From Pontixanthobacter rizhaonensis (GTDB taxonomy: Bacteria > Pseudomonadota > Alphaproteobacteria > Sphingomonadales > Sphingomonadaceae), in contig NZ_JABCRE010000002.1 in assembly GCF_012972675.1 (NCBI RefSeq), positions 361,001 to 425,000 on the forward strand: a stretch of 64,000 nucleotides of DNA, written 5' to 3'. The position numbers were made by a program, and so were the translations under genes. Each line of letters starts with the position of its first letter. Position 1 is the first letter of the stretch. Under the pieces are notes generated by a model. The model saw only the letters and a list, made by a program, of their open reading frames with translations, was not told the origin of the DNA and made no database searches. Shown piece by piece: positions 18,474-27,140 of this stretch.

Positions 18474-19265
18474 ATGGCGCTTGGCGTGGATGATATCGAT
18501 GAAACGCAAGCACCGCTGCTGGATCATTTGATCGAGCTACGCGGCCGCTTGGTTCGCTGCGTTATTGCCTTGGTTATCGGGTTCGGAATTGGCCTGTATT
18601 TCGCCAACGAAGTGTATGGCTTTTTGGTGCGCCCGCTGGAGGCTGCATTTCCTCCAGGTGAGGGAAAACTGATCTATACTAAGCTGTACGAGGCATTTTT
18701 TGTCCAGCTTAAAGTCGCGTTGTTTGCCGGCTTCTTCATGACATTCCCGATCATTGCCAATCAGTTGTGGGCGTTCGTTGCCCCCGGTCTGTATGCCAAA
18801 GAGAAAAAGGCATTTTTGCCATTTCTGTTTGCGACGCCTGTTTTATTCGGGGCGGGCGCTGCGCTTGCATATTATATTGTGATGCCAACTGCGTTTCGAT
18901 GGTTCATCGGCTTTGAAGGGGTAACCGGCGGGATCGAGCTGGAGGCGTTGCCGGCTGCGGGCGAGTACCTCTCTTTAGTCATGCAGTTTATTCTGGCGTT
19001 CGGCATCAGCTTTCTGCTGCCGGTTTTACTTCTGCTGCTGAACAAGGCGGGTATTGTCGATCGCCAACAGCTGGCTGGTGCGCGGCGCTATGTGATTGTG
19101 CTGGTGGTGGCTTTGTCGGCAATTGTTACGCCGCCAGATCCAGGATCGCAGTTGATCCTTGCAGTGCCGCTGCTGTTCTTGTTCGAGGGATCTTTGCTGA
19201 TCATGCGGTTCAGCGAACCCAAGAAGGCAGACAGCGATACCGAAGAAGAACCGGAAAGCGCGTGA
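18474..19265 (+). CDS. tatC: Sec-independent translocase TatC
   Basis: Polytopic twin-arginine signal receptor, 263 residues with six hydrophobic segments. The family start LLDHLIELRGRLVRC and the loops NEVYGFLVRPLE and FVAPGLYAKEKKAFLPF are intact, and the ALSAIVTPPDPGSQL signature is near residue 215. Last gene of tatABC; followed by a hairpin terminator. Confidence 0.97.
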   Translation: MALGVDDIDETQAPLLDHLIELRGRLVRCVIALVIGFGIGLYFANEVYGFLVRPLEAAFPPGEGKLIYTKLYEAFFVQLKVALFAGFFMTFPIIANQLWAFVAPGLYAKEKKAFLPFLFATPVLFGAGAALAYYIVMPTAFRWFIGFEGVTGGIELEALPAAGEYLSLVMQFILAFGISFLLPVLLLLLNKAGIVDRQQLAGARRYVIVLVVALSAIVTPPDPGSQLILAVPLLFLFEGSLLIMRFSEPKKADSDTEEEPESA

Positions 19266-19275
19266 TCAGTCTGCA

Positions 19276-19298
19276 CAATCAAGCGAGGTGATTGTTTT
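19276..19298 (+). terminator. Small terminator after tatC
   Basis: CAATCA and TGATTG form a 6-bp stem around a 7-nt loop, followed by TTTT. Starts 11 bp past the tatC stop. Short stem, so efficiency is uncertain. Confidence 0.5.
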
Positions 19299-19421
19299 GG
19301 CAGCTTGGGTATTCGGTTAGCCTAGACACCGGTTTAAAGCTGTGGGGTCTTATATTGCTGACCGCTAGGATTCAATCGCATCCAAGTGTGTCGCGACCAG
19401 TTCTTAAAATCCTGACGAGAC

Positions 19422-19449
19422 CAAAAAAAACGGGGCCAAAAGGCCCCGT
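19422..19449 (-). terminator. Strong terminator of the small secreted protein gene
   Basis: Perfect 8-bp stem ACGGGGCC/GGCCCCGT (19430-19437 with 19442-19449) with an AAAA loop; on the minus strand it is followed by eight T. The T run lies only on this strand, so it ends transcripts of the gene at 19473-19706. Confidence 0.85.
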
Positions 19450-19472
19450 TCTAATTTCGTTATCAGTAAGTC

Positions 19473-19706
19473 TTATGGGCTTACTGGAACATCGTCATCA
19501 TTGTTATCGCCAGCGATAACGATACCAGCGATGATTGCAGCAGCAGCCAGAAGCGCGAGAATGATGCCAGCACCACCCTTACCACCAAGCTCGCTTTCAC
19601 CTTCAACAGGTGCAGCAGTACGCTCAGCTTGTACGCTTTGTGCGACGGCTGGCGACGCAACCAGAGTAACAGCTGCAGTTGCAGCAAGTGCGTTACGGAA
19701 CTTCAT
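19473..19706 (-). CDS. Small exported or membrane protein, unknown function
   Basis: 77 residues. A clear signal peptide (MKFRNALAATAAVTLVASPAVAQS, cut near residue 22) is followed by a short polar part with GGKGG, one very hydrophobic helix (IILALLAAAAIIAGIVIAG, about 50-68) and the acidic tail DNNDDDVPVSP. The start at 19706 has a good ribosome-binding site (GAGGAG) and the gene has its own strong terminator, which argues for a real, well-expressed transcript. I do not recognise a named family. The Gly-helix-acidic-tail layout suggests insertion in the inner membrane after export; that is inference. Confidence 0.8.
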   Translation of the reverse strand: MKFRNALAATAAVTLVASPAVAQSVQAERTAAPVEGESELGGKGGAGIILALLAAAAIIAGIVIAGDNNDDDVPVSP

Positions 19707-20016
19707 TATTGTCTCCTCAGAGCTCTCTATTTGTTTCAATCTCGTAGCCTCAATAGGTGAGTACGTTGTATGAGGCAACCCTAAATGTTGTATCAAGATG
19801 TTCGTCGTGTGGCCGAATTGTAACAGTGAACCGAACCCATATCGATTTGAATAACCGGCCAAAATTGCGTTTGACAGCCGCAAACCCTCCGTAGGGTTAA
19901 CTATTTGTCTCACACCAAGCCCTCATGGCAGGGTTATCATTTCATTTTAGTTAACATCCCTGGAAATCAGCCATTTCTAGTTGGATGGTTGGATTTTCCC
20001 GACGAAACGACGTCAA
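19707..20016. other. Gap without a gene
   Basis: About 310 bp upstream of the 77-residue protein gene and downstream of the amidohydrolase, both on the minus strand. It must hold the promoter of the small gene. No convincing ORF, RNA gene or repeat was seen, and I could not settle on a -35/-10 pair. Confidence 0.5.
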
Positions 20017-21690
20017 TTACTGACCCGCAGCAAAGACCTCTCTTCCTCCCACCCAAGTGGCAAGTACCTTCGTTTGGCGGATATCCGCGGGCGAAGAGAG
20101 CAAAATGTCGCGATCAATAAACAGAAAGTCAGCATGTTGTCCCGCGACCAGCTTCCCGAATCGTCCATCGGCGAATCCGGCGAAGGCACCATCGCTGGTA
20201 AATCCGGCCAGCGCTTGTTCCCGGCTGACCGCTTCCTTTACACGCCAACCGCCAAACGGTTGCCCGTCAGCACCGGTTCGCGACATTGCGGCTGCCAGCC
20301 CAGCGAAAGGATCGGGTGATTCGACAGGTGCATCCGATCCGAAAGCCAATCGGGAACCTGCACCAAGCAGGCTACGCCAAGCGTATGCGCCTTCTAATCT
20401 TGCAGGATCCAATCGCGCTTCTGCCATTTCCCTGTCAGAGGTTTGATGAACGGGTTGCATCGAGGCGATAATTCCATGCTTGCTGAATGCGGCGATGTCT
20501 GCGGGGTCGACAATCTGGGCGTGTTCGATACGCCAGCGCCGATCCCCTTCATACGTATCTGCCAATTCATCAATTGCCTGCAATACCTCGCTATTGGCAG
20601 CATCACCAATTGCATGGATGGCTAGCTGAAATTCATCCAAGGCGGCGCGGCTCATCAGATTGCGCAGCTGGGCGCCGGTTTGCAAAGGCAATCCTGTGTT
20701 TGCCGGGTCGTCCTGATATGGCTGTTTCAGCCACGCTCCGCGCGATCCGAGCGCACCATCCAGATAGAGTTTGACGCCGTTTAAGCGCAGTTTGTCTTGA
20801 TATAACCACGGGGATGGGCCGGGGCCGCCAATCAGCTCCATAGCTTCTGTGCCAGCGGCATAAGACATAATCCGGATGTTGAGCCACCCGCCGTCGCCAG
20901 CGCGCCGGAAAGACTGCCAATCCTCAATCGATGTTCCCATATCGGCGGCAGCTGTAATGCCGAAGCTGAGCAGAATATTCTGGGCTTTAGAAAGGGCTAG
21001 ATCGCGATCCTCTGGTCGCGGTTTCGGAACCGATGATTGGACCAAGGCGCTGGCATTATCGACAAAAACGCCCGTTGGGTTACCGGCACTGTCGCGGATT
21101 ATCTTGCCGCCAGCTGGTGATTTGGCAGTTTTATCAACCCCTGCAAGTTGCATAGCCTTGCTGTTGGCCCAGCCAGCATGCCCGTCGACGCGTTCCAGCC
21201 ACACGGGCTTATCGCCGACTACCGCATCCAGTTCAGCAGCGGTGGGGAACCGGTTAAGACCCCATTTCTCTTGGTTCCACCCGCGCCCGATAATCCAGCG
21301 ATTGGCCGGATTCTCCGCTGCGTATTGAGCGATGGCAGCTTGCGCTTCTTGCAGCGAACTCGTTTCTGAAAGATCGAGCGTTAGCGCTCCGAACCCCAGC
21401 CCCATCACATGGAGGTGCGAGTCGATTAGGCCGGGAATGACATAACGGCCTTTGCCATCAAATCGGAAGTCAGTGTCGCGGGGCAATTCATCTTGGCGCT
21501 TGAGGACCTGCTTAATACGCCCATCATCATCAATCCATAAGGCAGTGAAGCGTTCAACCTTACCGTCTTCGCCGACTGTTATGCCTTGGATATTGTCCAC
21601 CAGCGTATCGGCATGAGCGGGTACAGAAACCGTCAATGCAGCCATGGCTAGCCCGGTGATCGTCTTGCGAGATGGTGTCAGTCTTATCAT
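20017..21690 (-). CDS. Exported amidohydrolase (YtcJ/amidohydrolase 3 family)
   Basis: Metal-dependent hydrolase of 557 residues with a Sec signal peptide (MIRLTPSRKTITGLAMAALTVSVPAHA). Metal-binding motif PGLIDSHLHVMG is at about residues 75-86; further conserved parts are RGWNQEKW, YLDGALGSRGAWL, AIHAIGDAANSEVL, RIEHAQIV and FGSDAPVESPDPF. Length and order match YtcJ-like amidohydrolases. Substrate unknown; export to the periplasm is inferred from the signal. The frame is open upstream to 21942 but that stretch overlaps the next gene and is not plausible. Confidence 0.88.
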   Translation of the reverse strand: MIRLTPSRKTITGLAMAALTVSVPAHADTLVDNIQGITVGEDGKVERFTALWIDDDGRIKQVLKRQDELPRDTDFRFDGKGRYVIPGLIDSHLHVMGLGFGALTLDLSETSSLQEAQAAIAQYAAENPANRWIIGRGWNQEKWGLNRFPTAAELDAVVGDKPVWLERVDGHAGWANSKAMQLAGVDKTAKSPAGGKIIRDSAGNPTGVFVDNASALVQSSVPKPRPEDRDLALSKAQNILLSFGITAAADMGTSIEDWQSFRRAGDGGWLNIRIMSYAAGTEAMELIGGPGPSPWLYQDKLRLNGVKLYLDGALGSRGAWLKQPYQDDPANTGLPLQTGAQLRNLMSRAALDEFQLAIHAIGDAANSEVLQAIDELADTYEGDRRWRIEHAQIVDPADIAAFSKHGIIASMQPVHQTSDREMAEARLDPARLEGAYAWRSLLGAGSRLAFGSDAPVESPDPFAGLAAAMSRTGADGQPFGGWRVKEAVSREQALAGFTSDGAFAGFADGRFGKLVAGQHADFLFIDRDILLSSPADIRQTKVLATWVGGREVFAAGQ

Positions 21691-21700
21691 GGAATCCTCG

Positions 21701-22594
21701 TTATCTCGGCAGTCTGCGGATGAGCGCGCTGGTATCTTGGCGCGCGCCGCCTTCCAACGCCTGTACATCTGCATAGAGCCGGTCAACCAACTGTGTGACG
21801 GGGCTTTCCAAGCCCAATCGATCAGCCTCTTGAAGCGCATAGGCCAAATCCTTGCGCATCCAATCAATGGCAAAGCCGAAATCAAATTCGTCAGCGACCA
21901 TTGTCTTCCAGCGATTTTCCATTTGCCAGCTTTGTGCCGCACCGCCCGATATGGCGGAGAGTACCTTATCAGCGTCTACACCCGACGCCTGGACCAATCG
22001 AACCGCTTCGCTCAGCCCGCCCAACGCACCGGCGATACACATTTGATTGGCCATTTTGGCAGTCTGCCCGGCGCCAGCTTGGCCGATATGGACGATTGTT
22101 TTGCCATAGGCCTGCATAATGGGTTCGGCAGTTGCAAATGCATCGTCCGTGCCGCCACACATAATCGCCAAGGCACCATTTTCCGCGCCTGCCTGACCAC
22201 CTGAAACCGGTGCGTCCACAGCGGCAATATCCTTGGCGGTGCACCATTCAGTCGCTTTCCGGGCCATATCAGGAGACACGGTGGTGTGGTCAATCAGAGT
22301 GCTGCCAGCCTGCATGGCAGACAGCGCGCCATCTTGGTCGCTCAGGACTTGTTCCAAATCATTATCATTGCCGACACAGACGATCACTATATCGCGGCCA
22401 GCTGCCGCCTCTGCCGGTGTTTTGCCGACAGCGGCCTTCAGTCCTTCGGCAGTTAATGCAGTTTGCAGTGCATCTGCGCGGGCCGCAGTCCTGTTATAGA
22501 TTGCAACGTCATATCCGGCTCTTACCAGATGTGCAGCCATCGGACGGCCCATCACGCCCAGGCCTAGAAATGCGAGTTTTGGTTTGCTGCTCAT
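21701..22594 (-). CDS. NAD(P)-dependent beta-hydroxyacid dehydrogenase (3-hydroxyisobutyrate dehydrogenase-like)
   Basis: 297 residues. Starts with the family dinucleotide motif FLGLGVMGRPMAAHLVRAGY (about residues 8-27); the substrate-binding segment VDAPVSGGQAGAENG (about 120) and the catalytic Lys in GQTAKMANQ (about 172) are intact. Members act on 3-hydroxyisobutyrate, tartronate semialdehyde or similar; which one cannot be told. It lies 10 bp before the amidohydrolase on the same strand and probably shares its transcript. Start at 22594 chosen because upstream frame overlaps the divergent gene. Confidence 0.9.
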   Translation of the reverse strand: MSSKPKLAFLGLGVMGRPMAAHLVRAGYDVAIYNRTAARADALQTALTAEGLKAAVGKTPAEAAAGRDIVIVCVGNDNDLEQVLSDQDGALSAMQAGSTLIDHTTVSPDMARKATEWCTAKDIAAVDAPVSGGQAGAENGALAIMCGGTDDAFATAEPIMQAYGKTIVHIGQAGAGQTAKMANQMCIAGALGGLSEAVRLVQASGVDADKVLSAISGGAAQSWQMENRWKTMVADEFDFGFAIDWMRKDLAYALQEADRLGLESPVTQLVDRLYADVQALEGGARQDTSALIRRLPR

Positions 22595-22693
22595 GGTGCT
22601 GGAGTAGGCAATCTGGCTGGCAAAGCAAATGCATAGGGGGTTAAACCCAATCATGTGTTCCCCAGAAACATCATTTCGCCTAGTTGAAGCTGC

Positions 22694-23923
22694 ATGAGTG
22701 AAAGAGCAACAGATCGCCTGACTATCGACAATGTACGCGCTGCGGCGGAGCGAATTAAGGGCTCTGTCGTCCATACGCCGACCATGCATTCTATTACTCT
22801 TTCAGAGATTACCGGTGCGGAAGTTTGGCTGAAGTTCGAAAACTTGCAGTTTACTGCGGCTTATAAAGAACGCGGCGCTCTCAATGCGTTGCTGCTTTTG
22901 ACGGATGAACAACGCGCAAAGGGCGTCATTGCGGCATCTGCTGGCAATCATTCACAGGGGCTGAGCTATCACGGCCGCCGGTTGGGTGTACCCGTAACGA
23001 TCGTTATGCCGCGCACGACCCCCACTGTGAAGGTGATGCAGACCGAGGCGGTTGGCGGCAATGTGGTGTTGGAAGGCGAAACATTTGATGATGCCTACGC
23101 CCACGCCCTTGAGCTGGAGCAAGAACGCGGGCTGACTTTCGTCCACCCGTTTGATGATCCCGACGTGGCAGCAGGGCAGGGCAGTGTGGCGCTCGAAATG
23201 TTTGCCGATGCCCCTGAGCTAGACTGCATCGTAACTCCAATTGGCGGCGGCGGCCTTATGTCCGGTATGGCGACGGTAGCCCGCGCTTTGAAGCCTGACA
23301 TGGAAGTGATCGGCGTTCAGGCAGCGCTATATCCCTCGATGTATGCGCGGCTGAAAGGGCAAGACCTGGCCTGTGGCGGAGATTCTTTGGCGGAGGGGAT
23401 TTCCGTAAAAGCTCCCGGCGAATTCACGTCAGAAGTCATTGCCGATCTGGTCGATGATATTCTGCTGGTAAACGAATCTGTGCTGGAAAAAGCGGTTGCC
23501 TTGCTGCTGCAGATTGAAAAGACTGTTGTCGAAGGTGCCGGTGCGGCTGGATTGGCGGCAGTGTTGGCCAATCCAGAGCGGTTTGCCGGTAAGAAAATCG
23601 GGTTGGTGCTATGCGGCGGTAATATTGACACTCGCTTGCTCGCCAATGTTCTGCTGCGCGATTTGGCGAGAGAAGGGCGGCTCGCCCGATTGCGGATCAC
23701 TTTGCAAGATCGCCCCGGCGCTTTGTATAAGGTGATGGGTGTGTTTGATGATCACAACGTCAACATCATCGAAATCTATCACCAGCGGGTGTTTACTACC
23801 CTACCAGCCAAGGGGCTGATCACGGATATCGAATGCGAGGCCCGGGACCGCGATCAGCTCGACTCGCTCGTCGCTGCGCTGCGGAAAACCGGTTACACAG
23901 TGAAACAAATTGAGCTGAATTAG
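22694..23923 (+). CDS. ilvA: Threonine ammonia-lyase with ACT domain
   Basis: PLP enzyme converting threonine to 2-oxobutanoate, 409 residues. The PLP lysine is in FTAAYKERGALN (about residue 56), the phosphate-binding loop is GGGGLMSGM (about 180) and the C-terminus has one ACT domain (LQDRPGALYKVMGVFDDHNVNIIEI, about 335-360 region). Both the biosynthetic (IlvA) and catabolic (TdcB) names are used for this length; I use ilvA with some doubt. Divergent from the dehydrogenase with about 100 bp between. Confidence 0.9.
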   Translation: MSERATDRLTIDNVRAAAERIKGSVVHTPTMHSITLSEITGAEVWLKFENLQFTAAYKERGALNALLLLTDEQRAKGVIAASAGNHSQGLSYHGRRLGVPVTIVMPRTTPTVKVMQTEAVGGNVVLEGETFDDAYAHALELEQERGLTFVHPFDDPDVAAGQGSVALEMFADAPELDCIVTPIGGGGLMSGMATVARALKPDMEVIGVQAALYPSMYARLKGQDLACGGDSLAEGISVKAPGEFTSEVIADLVDDILLVNESVLEKAVALLLQIEKTVVEGAGAAGLAAVLANPERFAGKKIGLVLCGGNIDTRLLANVLLRDLAREGRLARLRITLQDRPGALYKVMGVFDDHNVNIIEIYHQRVFTTLPAKGLITDIECEARDRDQLDSLVAALRKTGYTVKQIELN

Positions 23924-23932
23924 GACAACTCA

Positions 23933-23953
23933 ATTCGCAAACCCTAAGCGAAT
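23933..23953 (+). other. Short inverted repeat after ilvA
   Basis: ATTCGC and GCGAAT form a 6-bp stem with a 9-nt loop just past the ilvA stop. No T run follows, so it is at best a weak or Rho-assisted end. Confidence 0.3.
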
Positions 23954-24085
23954 GGGAAATTGTGCAAAATAATCAATGATTAACTGTGTTTGATGGTTAA
24001 GGGACTTTTACCGGCGGGCTCAAACGGCCATACATACGGTCTTCGCTTTTGACCGATTCCTCCGCAAAAGGACTTGCCCGAACCC

Positions 24086-24952
24086 GTGACGGCTCCCGTT
24101 CGCTTCCCCCGTTTCTTTGTGACGACACCCGCGCCTTGCCCTTACCTTCCTGGTAAGAGTGAGCGGAAAGTGTTTACAGAACTAAAGGGTGAGCACGCCG
24201 AGCAATTGAACGAGGCGCTGGGCAGAATCGGGTTTCGCCGCAGTCAGACCGTTGCTTACCGGCCCAGCTGTGCCGGTTGCCAAGCCTGTGTTTCAGTGCG
24301 CGTAGCTGCCCATGAATTTGCACCAAGCCAGACGCAACGCCGTAATTTACGCCGCAATAGTGGGCTGATCGCGACGGAATGCCGCCCTTGGGCAACCGAA
24401 GAACAATTCGATTTGTTGCAGCGCTATCTTGGTGTGCGCCATCCCGGCGGCGGCATGACCACGATGGATGAAACCGATTATGCTGACATGGTCGAGCATA
24501 CTCCCGTCACCAGTTATGTGATCGAATATCGGGAACCATCAGAAGATGGCGTAACCCCGGGCAAGCTGGTGGGGGCCTGTCTAACAGACCGGCAGACTGA
24601 TGGCTTGTCGATGATCTATAGTTTCTACGATCCTGACCATGCGTCACGCCCCGGGCTTGGAAATTACATTATCCTTGATCATATCCGCCGCGCGGCGGAA
24701 CAGGGTTTACCTTATGTCTATCTCGGCTATTGGGTCGAAGGATCGGACAGAATGCGGTATAAAGTGCGATATCGTCCACTTGAGCGGCTGACCCGTGACG
24801 GGTGGCAACGTATGACTCCAGAGGAGCAGAACGCGCTCATCGCGCAGACAAGTGCCAATGCGACAGTTTCTAAGCCAGACGGCGCTGCGGACGCGAAAAC
24901 CGTACAAAAGGATGGTACGCCACAGCAGTATCAGACTGCTCAAAATCAATAG
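24086..24952 (+). CDS. bpt: Aspartate/glutamate leucyltransferase (Bpt), N-end rule
   Basis: Transfers leucine to proteins with N-terminal Asp or Glu, marking them for ClpS/ClpAP; 288 residues from the GTG at 24086. The N-terminal domain has the family Cys pattern ([21 protein letters not shown]) and the C-terminal domain contains [29 protein letters not shown] and [17 protein letters not shown]-type core. A TTG at 24074 in frame is also possible but lies only 1 nt from the AAAGGA site; 24086 leaves 13 nt. The last 25 residues are low-complexity and overlap the possible start of tamA. The stop lies inside a 15-bp tandem repeat. Confidence 0.92.
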   Translation: MTAPVRFPRFFVTTPAPCPYLPGKSERKVFTELKGEHAEQLNEALGRIGFRRSQTVAYRPSCAGCQACVSVRVAAHEFAPSQTQRRNLRRNSGLIATECRPWATEEQFDLLQRYLGVRHPGGGMTTMDETDYADMVEHTPVTSYVIEYREPSEDGVTPGKLVGACLTDRQTDGLSMIYSFYDPDHASRPGLGNYIILDHIRRAAEQGLPYVYLGYWVEGSDRMRYKVRYRPLERLTRDGWQRMTPEEQNALIAQTSANATVSKPDGAADAKTVQKDGTPQQYQTAQNQ

Positions 24953-27140
24953 GGCCAAAATCAATAGAGCCGAAAGCAATCAGGACAGCGCGGCCTGTTT
25001 GAAGCGGTTATACGCCGGTTCGGCTGCGCAGGTCGCTGCCGCTTCTTTGCTACTGGCCGCTGTGCCAGCCGCAGCGCAAGACGCATCGGCGCCGCTCACG
25101 CTTGAAGACCTTATCCCCGATTCAGCGGTAGCCAATCCGGAAGAATGGGCGGCTGAAGGCGTCAACCAAGCTGGCGCAGAGGAACCGGAATTACCAGAGC
25201 TGGCCCCGGAAACGCCGATGGCAGAATTGCCCGAATTATCGTTGGACTGGCCCGAGCAATTGGAGATCCCGCCCCTAGAGGCTTTGGACGTTGATCAAGA
25301 CATCCAGTTTGCCGATGTTGAACTGCCGGATGTGCCGCTATCGGATAATGCGACTGTAGAGAAAGTCAGTTCCGAACTGACTATCGTGTTACCGTCTGAA
25401 GATGCCGCATTCCCGATGCGCGGGGAATTTATTGACCGGTTCAAATCTTTGTCGGCCATTACAGAATTGTCGGGCGATGATGAAAGCATCGCCCAACTGG
25501 CTGCACGGGCGCGATCGGATGAAGCGCTGCTAACCGACCTGCTCAGGGTGTACGGTTATTACGATGCGGAAATTACCCGCATTGTGGGCGGAGCCAAAGT
25601 TGGCGAGGCCGAGAGCGATAGAGCGCCGTCCGTCCGGTTCGAAATAATCCCAGGGCAACGCTACAGATTTGGTGCCATCGACTTGGGTGCGCTCGATGAA
25701 GCGCCGGATTATCCATCGCTACGGAAGTCCTTTGCCATTGAAACCGGCGATCCGATGTCCAGCGACGAGATCGTAAGTAACCGTCTCGCTTTGGAAGTAG
25801 CTTTGGGTGAGACCGGCTATCCATTTGCAGAAGTCGGCGCGCCGGATCTGTTGATTGATCATGCTCGGTCTGAAGGTGATCTTTCAGTACCCGTTGCGCC
25901 CAACGGCAAATATCTGATTGCGTCTGTATCCAGTTCGGACCCCGGCTTTCTGTCCGACAAACACCTCTCCAGCATCGCGCGTTTTGATGCCAATGACTTG
26001 TATCAAAGAAGCCTGACAACAGACCTGCGCCGTGCAGTAACAGCAACCGGTCTCGTTTCCTCAGTGACGGTAACACCGCGTGAATTGACGGCCCCCACCA
26101 ATGGGGAGCCGGGCCAGGTAGTGTTGGATGTTGGCCTAACCAAAGCCAAGCTCCGCACGATTGCCGGGGCTATCGGTTATGGCGCTGAAGAAGGCGTGCG
26201 TGTCCAAGCCAGTTGGGAACATCGCAATCTGTTCCCTTCGGAAGGTGCCTTAAAAGTCCGCGGTATTGTCGGCACTCGCGAACAGCTGGGCGGGGTGACG
26301 TTCCGCAAGAATAACTTCGGCGGGCGGGACCGCGTTCTGACGCTCGATGCGTTTATCAGTACGCTCGATAGCGACGCTTTCGATGCGCAGTCGATTGCAT
26401 TGGTTGGGACGTATGAACGGGCATCGACTTTGCTGTTCCAGAAACAGCTGGGATGGAGTGTTGGCTTTGAACTGATTGGGTCACGGGAACGTGCACCGGC
26501 GGTCGGCGGCAGCCAGCAACCAAGGGACACATTCTATGTCGCTGCGCTGCCGGCATCGGTGCTGTATGATACAACAGATAGTCTTTTGAACCCAACCAAA
26601 GGGTTCCGGCTCGGTGGGCGGTTTTCGCCTGAGATATCGCGCACCGGCGGGAAGCAAAGCACTTATATCCGCACGCAGCTCGATGCGAGCTACTATCAAA
26701 GCGTGAACGACCGTTTGGTTATGGCAGGGCGCGTGCGGTTCGGTTCCATACCGGGGGCTCCACTGGACGATATTGCCCCGTCCCGCCGGTACTATGCCGG
26801 GGGTGGCAGCTCTGTACGCGGATACGGCTTCCAACAGATCGGGCCAAGGGATGTTGCCGGCGCGCCTAGTGGCGGTCGTTCGGTTGTCGAAGCAGCGGTG
26901 GAAGCCCGCATCAAAACCGGCTTCTTCGATGGAGCGCTATCCGTCGTGCCGTTCCTTGATGCCGGTTCGATCGGGCCTGATCCTGCACCCAATTTTGACG
27001 ATATTCGTTTCGGCGCAGGCATTGGCATTCGGTATGATAGTGGGTTTGGGCCATTGCGGGTTGATGTCGGTGTCCCGCTCAATCCCGGTCCAGATGACAA
27101 CCCCGTCGCGGTCTATGTATCGCTGGGTCAGGCATTTTGA
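24912..27140 (+). CDS. tamA: TamA-like outer-membrane assembly factor (Omp85 family)
   Basis: Omp85-family outer-membrane protein, about 742 residues; with TamB it helps insert autotransporters and other envelope parts. After a signal-like segment ([24 protein letters not shown]) there is an unusual acidic, Pro/Leu-rich stretch of about 90 residues, then POTRA-type domains ([19 protein letters not shown] to about residue 370) and the C-terminal barrel with [13 protein letters not shown]-type strand, the family [13 protein letters not shown]-like and [15 protein letters not shown] motifs (L6 loop) and final GQAF. Start is unsure: ATG 24912 overlaps bpt and gives a long n-region; TTG 24999 would place the signal peptide at the very N-terminus. 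Confidence 0.85.
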   Translation: MVRHSSIRLLKINRAKINRAESNQDSAACLKRLYAGSAAQVAAASLLLAAVPAAAQDASAPLTLEDLIPDSAVANPEEWAAEGVNQAGAEEPELPELAPETPMAELPELSLDWPEQLEIPPLEALDVDQDIQFADVELPDVPLSDNATVEKVSSELTIVLPSEDAAFPMRGEFIDRFKSLSAITELSGDDESIAQLAARARSDEALLTDLLRVYGYYDAEITRIVGGAKVGEAESDRAPSVRFEIIPGQRYRFGAIDLGALDEAPDYPSLRKSFAIETGDPMSSDEIVSNRLALEVALGETGYPFAEVGAPDLLIDHARSEGDLSVPVAPNGKYLIASVSSSDPGFLSDKHLSSIARFDANDLYQRSLTTDLRRAVTATGLVSSVTVTPRELTAPTNGEPGQVVLDVGLTKAKLRTIAGAIGYGAEEGVRVQASWEHRNLFPSEGALKVRGIVGTREQLGGVTFRKNNFGGRDRVLTLDAFISTLDSDAFDAQSIALVGTYERASTLLFQKQLGWSVGFELIGSRERAPAVGGSQQPRDTFYVAALPASVLYDTTDSLLNPTKGFRLGGRFSPEISRTGGKQSTYIRTQLDASYYQSVNDRLVMAGRVRFGSIPGAPLDDIAPSRRYYAGGGSSVRGYGFQQIGPRDVAGAPSGGRSVVEAAVEARIKTGFFDGALSVVPFLDAGSIGPDPAPNFDDIRFGAGIGIRYDSGFGPLRVDVGVPLNPGPDDNPVAVYVSLGQAF
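24941..24970. repeat. 15-bp tandem repeat at the bpt/tamA junction
   Basis: Two copies of CAAAATCAATAGRGC in a row (24941-24955 and 24956-24970, one mismatch), with a third degraded copy to 24985. The bpt stop TAG is in the first copy. In the tamA frame the unit reads KINRA twice. Confidence 0.8.

Noticed and set aside
24852-24911. Upstream GTG start for tamA inside bpt
   Set aside because: Would extend the overlap with bpt to about 100 bp and add residues before the signal peptide without a ribosome-binding site.
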